From Micromonospora sp. NBC_01813 (GTDB lineage Bacteria > Actinomycetota > Actinomycetes > Mycobacteriales > Micromonosporaceae): a stretch of DNA of 64,000 nucleotides. This document shows positions 9,946 to 16,964 of this stretch, piece after piece. Each line of letters starts with the position of its first letter. Positions within the stretch are counted from its first letter, which is position 1. The translations under genes were made by a program, and so were the position numbers. The notes under the pieces were generated by a model. That model was not told the origin of the DNA, searched no databases, and saw nothing but the letters and a program-made list of their open reading frames with translations. The stretch covers positions 7,005,001 to 7,069,000 of the forward strand of contig NZ_CP109067.1 in the NCBI RefSeq assembly GCF_035917335.1, written 5' to 3'.

Positions 9946-12534
9946 TCAGTTGCTGTCGAGTGCGTTCAGTAGCGTCTGGACCTGGTCGGCTTCCCGGGAC
10001 TGCAGTTCGCGGTACCTGTCCAGGGCGAGCGCCAGGTGGTGCCGGGCCCGGTCGAGGTCGTCGAGCGCGGCGTACGCGCGACCCAACCCACGATGGGCCC
10101 GGGCCTGCGGCTCGTGGACGTCGATCTCGACGGCGATCGCCAACGCCTCGGTGTGCAGGTCCAAGGCGTCTGCGGAGCGGCCGGTGGCGTACGCGGCCTC
10201 GCCGAGACCGTTGAGCACCCAGCTCTGGCCCTCCCGGTCACTGCTGTCGAGCACGATCTCCTGCGCGAGGTTCAGGTGGACGATCGCCTGTTCGGGATCG
10301 TCGAGGCTGGTGTACGCGTTGCCCAGATGGCTCAGCGCGGCAGCCTCGCCGGTGCGGTTGCCGAGCACCCGGAACATGGTCAGGGCCCGGCGCAGGTCGT
10401 CGACGGCCTCGTCGTAGCGGCCGGAGCGCAGCTCGACCAGACCGATGTTGAGCAGCGCGGCGGCCTCGCCGAGCCGGTGCCCGATCCGGCCAGCCCGCGC
10501 GAGCGCCTGCCGGTGATAGGCGACGGCCTCGTCGTAGCGGCCGCGCTCGGTCTCGATGAAGCCGAGATCCATCAACGCCTGGGCGTGTCCGGTGTCGTCG
10601 CCGCCGAGTTCGGCCAACGCCAGCGCCCGGTGGATGAACGTGGCGGCCGACTCGTGCCGGCCCCGGCGCCGTTCGAGCTTGCCGAGGTCGGCGAGGGCCC
10701 GTGCCTGGCCGGCCAGATCGCCGGTACGTTCGTACCGGGTCAGGGCCTGCTGGAAATGGTCGGCGGCCAGGTCGAAGCGGGACAACGCGAGATAGGCGCT
10801 GCCCAGGTCGACCAGGGCGTGGGCCTGCCCGGTGTCGTCGCCAGCCTCCTCGGCGGCCCGGCGGGCGTAGCCGTGCACCGCCAACGCGTCGAGGAAATGC
10901 CCACCCTCCAGGTAGCGGTAGATCACGTTGGAGAGGCTGCTGGCGTGCCCCGGCCATCCACTGTCGAGCGCGTAGCCGGCCGCGGCCACCAGCGCCGGAC
11001 GTTGCGCGTCGAGCCACGCCCGGGCCGCCGCCGGGTCGGCGAACTCCGGGACCGCGGCGACCGGCGTCGGCACCGCGTCCTTGCGCCGGTCGGCCGGATG
11101 CAGCACGTCGATGGCGGCGCTGACGGCGGCCAGATGCAGATCGAACAGGCGGCTCAGCGCTGCCCGGCGCGACTCGTCGGTCTCCTCGGCGTCGGCCAAC
11201 TGCGCCGCGTACGCCCGCAGCAGGTCGTGCATGGCGTACCGGTCGGCGGTGGCGGGCTGGACCAGGTGGGCGCGGGCCAGCGCCGCCAGCTCACGGCCGG
11301 CATCGGTGAGGTCGACGTCGGCGAGCGCGGCCGCCGCGTACCGGTCGAAGTCCGGGCCCGGATGCAGACCCAACAACCGGAAGGTACGGGCGGTCGGGGC
11401 CGGCAGATGCCGCAGCGACCAGGAGAAGACCGCGGTGACCGCCGCGTGCGGGTCGTCTCCGGCGTCCATCAGATCCAGCCGGTGGCGCCGGTCGGTCAAC
11501 TCGGCGACCAACGCGGCCAGCGGGTTCGCCGGGTACGCGGCGGCGCGCTCGGCGGCGATCCGCAACGCCAGCGGCAGCCCGGCGCACAGCCGCGCCAACT
11601 GCGCGACGGCGTCGGGTTCGTCCGCCGTACGCGGGCCGATCAGGTTTCCGAGCAGCGTGACCGCCTCGGCCGGCGGCAGCGGGTCGAGGTCGATGCGTCG
11701 GGCCCCGTCCCGGGCGACCAGCCCGGCGAGGCTGTCGCGGCTGGTGATCAGAACCGTGCAGGACGACCCGCCGGGCAGCAGCGGCCGGACCTGCTCGACG
11801 CCGCCGGCGTTGTCCAGCAGGACGAGCATCCGCCGGTCGGCGAGCTGGGTGCGGTAGCGGGCGGCCCGTTCCTCGACCCCGACCGGAATCTCCGCCTCGG
11901 GTACGCCGGTCGCGGCGAGCAGCCGGGCGAGGGCGTCACCGGGGCTCATCGGTTGTCCCGGGTCGTATCCGCGCAGGTTCAGGTACAGCTGCCCGTCGGG
12001 AAAACGTCCCGCCGCGCGGTGCGCCCAGTGCACCGCCAGCGAGGTCTTGCCGACGCCGGCCGTGCCGGAAACCGCGGAGATCACCACGGCGGTGCCGGCC
12101 GGGTCCGCCTCGGTGAGCAGGGCATCGAGCCGGGCGAGTTGTGCTGCCCGGCCGGTGAACGCGAACACGTCGGCGGGCAACTGCCGTGGGATCACCGTCC
12201 GGCGTCCGCGACCGGACTCACGCGGCACCCGGCGATGCTCGGCGACCCGGTCCCGGGCGGTGGCCAGCGCCCCCTGCTCGGCCGGCGTGGCACCGAGCAA
12301 TGCGACGAGGATGTCGAACCGGTCGGTCGGCGGCAGTGTCTGGCCGGTGAGGTATTCGGCGACGGCGGCGATCGACCAGCCGGTGCGGGCGGCCAACGCG
12401 CGGTAGGTGAGCTCACCGTCGCGACGTCGCCGGGCGTGGCGGCGCCGCAGCGCGCGCAGCGCCTCGGCCAACTCGGCCAGCGTCCGCACCCCAGCGGCGT
12501 CCAGGAACCCGGAATCTACGCCGGGCCGATCCAC
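9946..12534 (-). CDS. STAND-type regulator: HTH, NB-ARC ATPase and TPRs (AfsR-like)
   Basis: An 862-residue signalling ATPase. Residues about 20-90 resemble an XRE-like helix-turn-helix (LTYRALAARTGWSIAAVAEY). The NB-ARC domain follows, with Walker A GTAGVGKT at 157-164, Walker B-like RMLVLLDNA and the sensor CTVLITSR. A winged-helix/arm region comes next, then roughly eight TPRs (each about 40 residues with YDEAVAYHRQALA-like cores) to the C-terminus. This is the architecture of actinobacterial regulators related to AfsR but without the BTAD domain. I took the GTG at 12534; no strong ribosome-binding site is seen and the region upstream is clearly noncoding. The input signal is unknown. Confidence 0.82.
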   Translation of the reverse strand: MDRPGVDSGFLDAAGVRTLAELAEALRALRRRHARRRRDGELTYRALAARTGWSIAAVAEYLTGQTLPPTDRFDILVALLGATPAEQGALATARDRVAEHRRVPRESGRGRRTVIPRQLPADVFAFTGRAAQLARLDALLTEADPAGTAVVISAVSGTAGVGKTSLAVHWAHRAAGRFPDGQLYLNLRGYDPGQPMSPGDALARLLAATGVPEAEIPVGVEERAARYRTQLADRRMLVLLDNAGGVEQVRPLLPGGSSCTVLITSRDSLAGLVARDGARRIDLDPLPPAEAVTLLGNLIGPRTADEPDAVAQLARLCAGLPLALRIAAERAAAYPANPLAALVAELTDRRHRLDLMDAGDDPHAAVTAVFSWSLRHLPAPTARTFRLLGLHPGPDFDRYAAAALADVDLTDAGRELAALARAHLVQPATADRYAMHDLLRAYAAQLADAEETDESRRAALSRLFDLHLAAVSAAIDVLHPADRRKDAVPTPVAAVPEFADPAAARAWLDAQRPALVAAAGYALDSGWPGHASSLSNVIYRYLEGGHFLDALAVHGYARRAAEEAGDDTGQAHALVDLGSAYLALSRFDLAADHFQQALTRYERTGDLAGQARALADLGKLERRRGRHESAATFIHRALALAELGGDDTGHAQALMDLGFIETERGRYDEAVAYHRQALARAGRIGHRLGEAAALLNIGLVELRSGRYDEAVDDLRRALTMFRVLGNRTGEAAALSHLGNAYTSLDDPEQAIVHLNLAQEIVLDSSDREGQSWVLNGLGEAAYATGRSADALDLHTEALAIAVEIDVHEPQARAHRGLGRAYAALDDLDRARHHLALALDRYRELQSREADQVQTLLNALDSN

Positions 12535-12713
12535 GTGGTCCGCAATCGTGGCAGTTCCTTCTGTGTGTCCCGACAGACTCGCGAAGCCTAGTCCGCAGTG
12601 GCCGATCAGCGGTAGGTGTCCGCCGACTTCCGGAGGATTTCGCCGCTGTCCGGAAATGCCGACGTCGACCGTCGCAAGCTGGTCACCATCGACTCGGATC
12701 TGCTGACGTCGAC

Positions 12714-12765
12714 AGTCGTGGTAGGTGCCGGACCGGCGGGACCCGGCCCGGCACCTACCACGACT
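12714..12765 (-). terminator. 18-bp perfect hairpin, probable terminator
   Basis: Arms 12714-12731 (AGTCGTGGTAGGTGCCGG) and 12748-12765 pair perfectly around a 16-nt loop. It lies 45 bp beyond the stop of the upstream minus-strand gene and before the NB-ARC regulator promoter, which fits a terminator. An operator role is a lesser possibility. Confidence 0.6.
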
Positions 12766-12790
12766 GGTCGGGCGGTACGGCCGGCTGCCC

Positions 12791-12823
12791 TCAGCGCATG
12801 AAGACGGCCTCAGCGCATGAAGA
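12791..12823. repeat. Direct duplication at a gene end
   Basis: The 14-mer TCAGCGCATGAAGA occurs at 12791 and again at 12810. The second copy is the 3' end of the adjacent coding region including its stop, so the duplication provides a second copy of the terminal Phe-Met-Arg-stop codons beyond the gene. Confidence 0.6.
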
Positions 12824-13826
12824 ATCCGAAGTGGGCCCAGTGCATGCCCTGGTCGCGTACCACGACGAGTTGGCTGAGGCTGCGGACCTTCTCGGCCCGC
12901 AACGTCGCCACGATGAGCCGGGCCAGCTGGTCGGCGTCCACCTTGCCAGCCCCGCCTGCGTCGTACCGCCACGACATGGACTGGTCCGTGCTGCGACACC
13001 AGCCGGCCAACACCGGATCGTCCGGCGTGCGCAGGTCAGCTTTCAGACACAACTCACCGTCGGGGCTGCTGATGATCCGCAGCCGTGGCGTGCTGCCGCC
13101 GAACAGATACAGGTCGACGTGCTCGCCGAGGGCGAGGGTCTCGGCCGGCAGCCGAGCGAGGTAGCCGGGGATCAAGGCCTGCCACTGCTTCCAGGTGGTC
13201 ACCCGTGGCACGCCCGGGGTGAACAGGCCCTCGTTGTTCGGCACCAGCCGCTCACCGACGAAGCCACCGACGTCGCCGAGCTCGCTCCACTCGTGCGTGT
13301 CGGCCCGCCATGCCTCGTACGGCTCGACCGGCTGCAGCACCAGGTCGGCACCGACGGGAGCCGCCCGCAACTCCAGCACCCGCGACCCGGGGCGGCGCCA
13401 GCGCAGAAACGGCGCACCCCAACGCGGGACCGGATCGAACCAGGGGCCGTGCGGGCCGTGACTGCCGAACGCGTCGGCTGGGCCCAGCGCCGCCACCATC
13501 GAGTCTCTGACCTGGCGGAACGTGCGGGCCGCCGTACGATGATCAACCGGTGAGGGATCGACGGCCGCCGGGACGGCAATCTCGCGGTACTCCCGCCCGC
13601 CGGAGTACCGCGCGGCAGCCTCGCCGAACGGGACCAGTCGGCACTCGCCCCGCCCCGCGCCGTCGGGCGGCGACGCGGCACTCGGGTCGGCGGCGGCTGC
13701 GTCGACCGGCCGCCAGCCGCGCGACCCAGCCAGGGCGGTCAGCGCCGGCCCGGACCAGTCGCCGGGATCGGCTTCGTCGAGCAGCCATCGAGCGTCTGCG
13801 GCGTCCGCCAGCCGGTCCTCAACCAT
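12810..13826 (-). CDS. Conserved hypothetical protein, 338 residues
   Basis: I do not recognise this soluble, acidic protein. It begins MVEDRLADAADARWLLDEAD and contains many Trp/Gly/Pro segments (GPHGPWFDPVPRWG, YLFGGSTPRLRIISS, MHWAHFGFFMR at the C-terminus). There is no signal peptide, membrane helix or recognised catalytic motif. The ATG at 13826 was preferred because the frame upstream overlaps the GPP34 gene and has no coding character. It lies 50 bp downstream of the GPP34 gene on the same strand. Confidence 0.6.
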   Translation of the reverse strand: MVEDRLADAADARWLLDEADPGDWSGPALTALAGSRGWRPVDAAAADPSAASPPDGAGRGECRLVPFGEAAARYSGGREYREIAVPAAVDPSPVDHRTAARTFRQVRDSMVAALGPADAFGSHGPHGPWFDPVPRWGAPFLRWRRPGSRVLELRAAPVGADLVLQPVEPYEAWRADTHEWSELGDVGGFVGERLVPNNEGLFTPGVPRVTTWKQWQALIPGYLARLPAETLALGEHVDLYLFGGSTPRLRIISSPDGELCLKADLRTPDDPVLAGWCRSTDQSMSWRYDAGGAGKVDADQLARLIVATLRAEKVRSLSQLVVVRDQGMHWAHFGFFMR

Positions 13827-13876
13827 GGGCGGGAGTCTGCCAGTCGCGGGCCAGCCACCAGGCAGGCCCGCCCGGG

Positions 13877-14581
13877 TCACCGCCGGGTCCGTCGTTCGGC
13901 TGCGGCCAGGTGCCGCACCAGGTCGTCGACCCCCGGCGGTACGGGGGTGAGCAGCCGCCGGAGGTGTTGTCGTGCCGCCGGGGTGTCGTGGTCGAGGATC
14001 TGGCCGGCGAGGCCGGTGGCGAGGCAGAGCCGGGCCAGGGTGCTGTCGTGTGGGGTGAGTCGGGTGTGCCTGCGTACCCGCATGGACAGCCGCACCCACG
14101 GCCAGGCGGCGACGTGGGTGTCGGTCGGCGGGTATGCGATGTGCCGGCGCAGCAGCCAGCGGCGTTCGGTCCGGGGCCGGACCACTCCGCTGGCGGTGAG
14201 CCGGTCGGCGACGGTGCGGTGGGCGTGCCCGGCGAGCCGGTCGATCCAGCTCTGCGGCGTACGGGCAGTGTCGGTGTCGATCCAGCGCAGCACGGTGCGG
14301 CCCCAGGCGTCGACGGCACCGGGCGCGGCGGTGCCGGTGACCAGCGTGCCGGTGGCGGTGACGGTGACCGCCCCGGCGAAGGTCAGGTCGGCGAGCATCG
14401 CGGCGGCGAGACCGAGCTCGGCGGCGCGGGCGGGGATTCGGGGCTGGCCGGTGACGTCGTCGTGGGCGGTGAGGAACAGTTCGTCGGCGAGCCAGCCGGC
14501 GGTGGTCGGCAGCGGCTGAGTCGGCTGCGCCGCCGGTGTCGGGGTGGACCAGTCGCGGTGGCAGGCGCGGTAGACGGTCAT
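13877..14581 (-). CDS. GPP34 (GOLPH3/Vps74-like) family protein
   Basis: A 234-residue helical protein with the family signature near its N-terminus: LADELFLTAHDDVTGQPRI followed by LGLAAAMLADLTFAGAVTV. Eukaryotic members bind phosphatidylinositol 4-phosphate on Golgi membranes; actinobacterial members are common but uncharacterised, so lipid binding here is inference. Its start overlaps the stop of the upstream 83-residue gene by four bases (ATGA, 14578-14581), which implies translational coupling. The order XRE regulator, zinc-ribbon protein, 83-residue protein and GPP34 suggests one functional module. Confidence 0.82.
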   Translation of the reverse strand: MTVYRACHRDWSTPTPAAQPTQPLPTTAGWLADELFLTAHDDVTGQPRIPARAAELGLAAAMLADLTFAGAVTVTATGTLVTGTAAPGAVDAWGRTVLRWIDTDTARTPQSWIDRLAGHAHRTVADRLTASGVVRPRTERRWLLRRHIAYPPTDTHVAAWPWVRLSMRVRRHTRLTPHDSTLARLCLATGLAGQILDHDTPAARQHLRRLLTPVPPGVDDLVRHLAAAERRTRR

Positions 14582-14829
14582 CGGCCTGCCCGCCTGGTCC
14601 AGGCGAGGAAGCGGGTGAACATGTCGCCCGGGGTGGTCTCGTCGGGGAGGTCGGCGATGGCTTCGACCATGCGTTCGGCGGCGTACATGCTGCGGGAGAT
14701 GGGGTCCAGGTTGGCGGTCAGCTCGGCGCGGGCGTACTCGCAGGGCCAGTCGACCTGCGGGCCGCAGCCGGAGCAGGTCCAGACCGGCCGTACGGGCACA
14801 TGCAGCACGTCTTCGGGGGCTGCGGTCAC
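14578..14829 (-). CDS. 83-residue actinobacterial protein (often labelled flavin reductase)
   Basis: Read from the GTG at 14829, it begins VTAAPEDVLHVPVRPVWTC, has a CSGC motif and a nearby WPCEYARAEL, then two helices ending in FTRFLAWTRRAG. This is the pattern of short actinobacterial proteins that databases, as I recall, label flavin reductase with no basis visible here: it is far too short and has no flavin motif. Three cysteines in about 15 residues suggest metal binding. Its GTG overlaps the stop of the upstream micro-gene (GTGA), and its stop overlaps the GPP34 start. Confidence 0.65.
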   Translation of the reverse strand: MTAAPEDVLHVPVRPVWTCSGCGPQVDWPCEYARAELTANLDPISRSMYAAERMVEAIADLPDETTPGDMFTRFLAWTRRAGR

Positions 14830-14969
14830 CGCTGGTGCACTCCGGTGCAGTCCCGGCAGGTCAGCGTCTGCCCGCACACCGGGCACCACCGATGCCGACA
14901 CCGGCACGACACAAACCCACCCACCAGCCCGACGAGCAGACCAGCCACGATCGAAAGAAAAATCCACAA
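14826..14969 (-). CDS. 47-residue membrane-anchored zinc-ribbon micro-protein
   Basis: Translating from a TTG at 14969 gives a hydrophobic helix (LWIFLSIVAGLLVGLVGGFV) followed at once by a Cys/His/Arg-rich tail containing CRCRHRWCPVCG and CRDC, that is two CxxC knuckles of a zinc ribbon. A purine-rich GGAGAAGG lies directly upstream. The TGA stop overlaps the GTG start of the next gene (GTGA), a sign of translational coupling. Two other frames cross the same bases but show no sensible protein. I infer a small membrane protein with a cytoplasmic metal-binding tail; function unknown. Confidence 0.65.
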   Translation of the reverse strand: MWIFLSIVAGLLVGLVGGFVSCRCRHRWCPVCGQTLTCRDCTGVHQR

Positions 14970-15052
14970 CGCCTTCTCCAATGGTCACTTGATCGAGTTT
15001 GGATACGCCTTCGGCGCGGCAATTCATGCGCAGCGCGAACCGGCCCACGGGC

Positions 15053-15096
15053 GGCAGATGTGCGAAAGTTATTGATCAGTGACATGGTCATCTGCC
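15053..15096. promoter_or_regulatory. Inverted repeat in divergent promoter region
   Basis: GGCAGATG at 15053 and CATCTGCC at 15089 form a perfect 8-bp inverted repeat with a 28-nt spacer between the divergent XRE gene and the small-gene cluster. An operator for the XRE protein is possible but unproven. Confidence 0.35.
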
Positions 15097-15191
15097 TGTG
15101 ATAGACACACACTGGACGATGTCGGCGGGAAGTTGCAGGGGTAGGCTGTCGCCTGAGGTCGTTCGGTGGCGACGGGCGACAGCGGGAGGAC

Positions 15192-16442
15192 ATGATGGCG
15201 CAAGAGGCAGGTACTGCCGGCCAGAGCCGTACGGCTGACTTCGGCGGCACGCTCCGAGCGCTGCGGGTCGGACGTGAGTGGTCGCTTCGTGATCTTGCCG
15301 AAAAGATCCGATTCAACCGGGGCTACATCGGCAAGGTGGAGCAAGGTGAGAAATTTCCCGACCGACAGTTCGCCGAGCTTGCCGATCGAGCATTGGGCGC
15401 CGACGGGTCTCTGCTGGCGGCCTGGCGTGCCGCATCCGAGGAGCGGCAGAAGGCTCTGGCTGCAGGACGAATGCTCGCCGTCTCGACGAGAGATTCGTTG
15501 AAGATGATCGCGGCTGCCGAAGAGTCCATGGAGCTGGCCGATCTCGAACGAGCGACGAACGAGCTTTCGCTCGCCTACCTTGGTGCCGCACCAGCTCCGA
15601 TGCTGCACGCAGCCGTGGAGTTGCGGAGCGATGCGCTACGCCGTCTTCGGAGTCGCCAGTACCGACCAAACGAACTCGCTGATCTGTATCAGATAGCTGG
15701 TCGCCTTCAAGGCGTTCTTGCCTATGCTGCCCTTGATCTCGGGGATTCAGCTGTGGCCATGACACATGCGGATGCTGCGCTGGTCTGTGCCGAGAATTCG
15801 GGTGACCGCGAGCTTCGTGCCTGGGTCAGAGGAACTCAGAGCCTCATATCCAGGTTCGATAGCGACTACGAGAAAGCCCTCGCGTTTGTCGCGGATGGGC
15901 TCGCGCATAGGGCTACTGGTGTCAGCAGGTTGCGCCTGCTGTGTGGGTATGCCCAGTGCCATGCGAACCTCGGAGACTCGGTCGGTAGCAACATAGCGCT
16001 CGATCAGGTGCAGCGCGAGCGAGAGAAGTTGAATCGGCCAGGTTCGGCATCAGGGATCTTTGACTTCAGTGAGGCCAAGCAGCACTACTATGCCGGGAGC
16101 AGTCTTGTCTGGCTGAATGGCATATCGGATGCGGACCGAGCAATTCGAGAAGCATCCGAGGCGATTCGGCTCTGGGAGTGCGGATCAGGTGATGATCGAT
16201 CATTGGATGACGAATCCCTGGCGCGCGTGTATCAGGGCACTGCCTATCTGAAAGTCGGCAAGTTGGATGAAGCGGCTGCGGCTGTTCGCCCGGTACTTGA
16301 CCTTCCGTCTGAGCGCCGCATCTCGTGGATCCGTAAGCGCGTGGGTCGCATGGCTGACATGCTCGGAGCCAGTCGGTTCGCCGGGGTCCGAGAGGCGGAA
16401 TCGTTGCGGGCGCAAATCCGGCATTTCGTCGAAAGCTCATAG
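15192..16442 (+). CDS. XRE-family helix-turn-helix regulator with TPR-like C-terminal domain
   Basis: A 416-residue transcription regulator. The N-terminal HTH spans about residues 17-72 (GGTLRALRVGREWSLRDLAE, then YIGKVEQGEKFPD). The remaining ~330 residues are helical with TPR-like pairs, as in many actinobacterial XRE proteins that work with small partner proteins. A GGAGG box precedes the ATGATG start. Codon choice is less GC-biased than that of its neighbours (more A/T at third positions), which hints at acquisition. It is divergent from the zinc-ribbon/GPP34 cluster and probably controls it. Confidence 0.85.
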   Translation: MMAQEAGTAGQSRTADFGGTLRALRVGREWSLRDLAEKIRFNRGYIGKVEQGEKFPDRQFAELADRALGADGSLLAAWRAASEERQKALAAGRMLAVSTRDSLKMIAAAEESMELADLERATNELSLAYLGAAPAPMLHAAVELRSDALRRLRSRQYRPNELADLYQIAGRLQGVLAYAALDLGDSAVAMTHADAALVCAENSGDRELRAWVRGTQSLISRFDSDYEKALAFVADGLAHRATGVSRLRLLCGYAQCHANLGDSVGSNIALDQVQREREKLNRPGSASGIFDFSEAKQHYYAGSSLVWLNGISDADRAIREASEAIRLWECGSGDDRSLDDESLARVYQGTAYLKVGKLDEAAAAVRPVLDLPSERRISWIRKRVGRMADMLGASRFAGVREAESLRAQIRHFVESS

Positions 16443-16523
16443 TGTGCCGTTCTCGCCCGAGACTGCCGGTAGGTGTTCCGGTCCTCGTGGTGCAGGAGGG
16501 ATTGACTCAGTCGACCCCGGACG

Positions 16524-16620
16524 TTGCGATCCCTCGTAGGGCAGATGAGGACTCGCCGGTTGATCTCGGCGCGGCCGTGCTGGACTTCGTCTTGCGATCC
16601 CTCGTAGGGCAGATGAGGAC
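16524..16620. CRISPR. Two-repeat CRISPR-like remnant
   Basis: An identical 29-nt sequence occurs at 16524-16552 and 16592-16620, with a 39-nt unique spacer between. The repeat begins TTGCGATCCC, has a small internal stem (CCCT-CGT-AGGG) and ends in ATGAGGAC. Size, exact identity, unique spacer and internal dyad fit a minimal array. No third copy and no cas genes are seen within this window. Small or decayed arrays are easily mimicked by chance duplications, so this is tentative. Confidence 0.5.
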
Positions 16621-16830
16621 CCCAACCTTAAGCCGCAGGTCAAAGGGTCTGGACAGGCCCGACTCGGGGCGGGTTTTGCAGCGAACCTCCGGTTGTGCAG
16701 TTTAGCGCGGAGTGTCGCTGCAAACGGCGGGTGGCGTCGACTTGCCAAGCCTGCGGCCGGTGCCAGCCAGCAAGCGTATGAGCGGACCGACGTCGGTGAT
16801 CAGTCATGGGCCGCCTAGCGGCTCCGCTCG

Positions 16831-16894
16831 CGGCGATCTTGCACTTATCGACAGACAAAGCGGACAAAAGCTCTCGATAACTGCAAGATCGCCG
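16831..16894. repeat. Long imperfect palindrome between convergent genes
   Basis: Arms 16831-16851 and 16874-16894 pair over 21 bp with one mismatch; the arm core is CGGCGATCTTGCA. The loop is 22 nt. It lies between the ends of the XRE gene and the esterase gene, so it may terminate both, but its AT-containing sequence is unlike the GC-rich terminators elsewhere here and it may be a dispersed repeat. Confidence 0.6.
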
Positions 16895-16964
16895 AGGACA
16901 GGGGTGGGTCGGTGCCGAGGAGGGCGGGGTGTGGCGGCGGCAACCGCCACACCCCGACCTGGTG

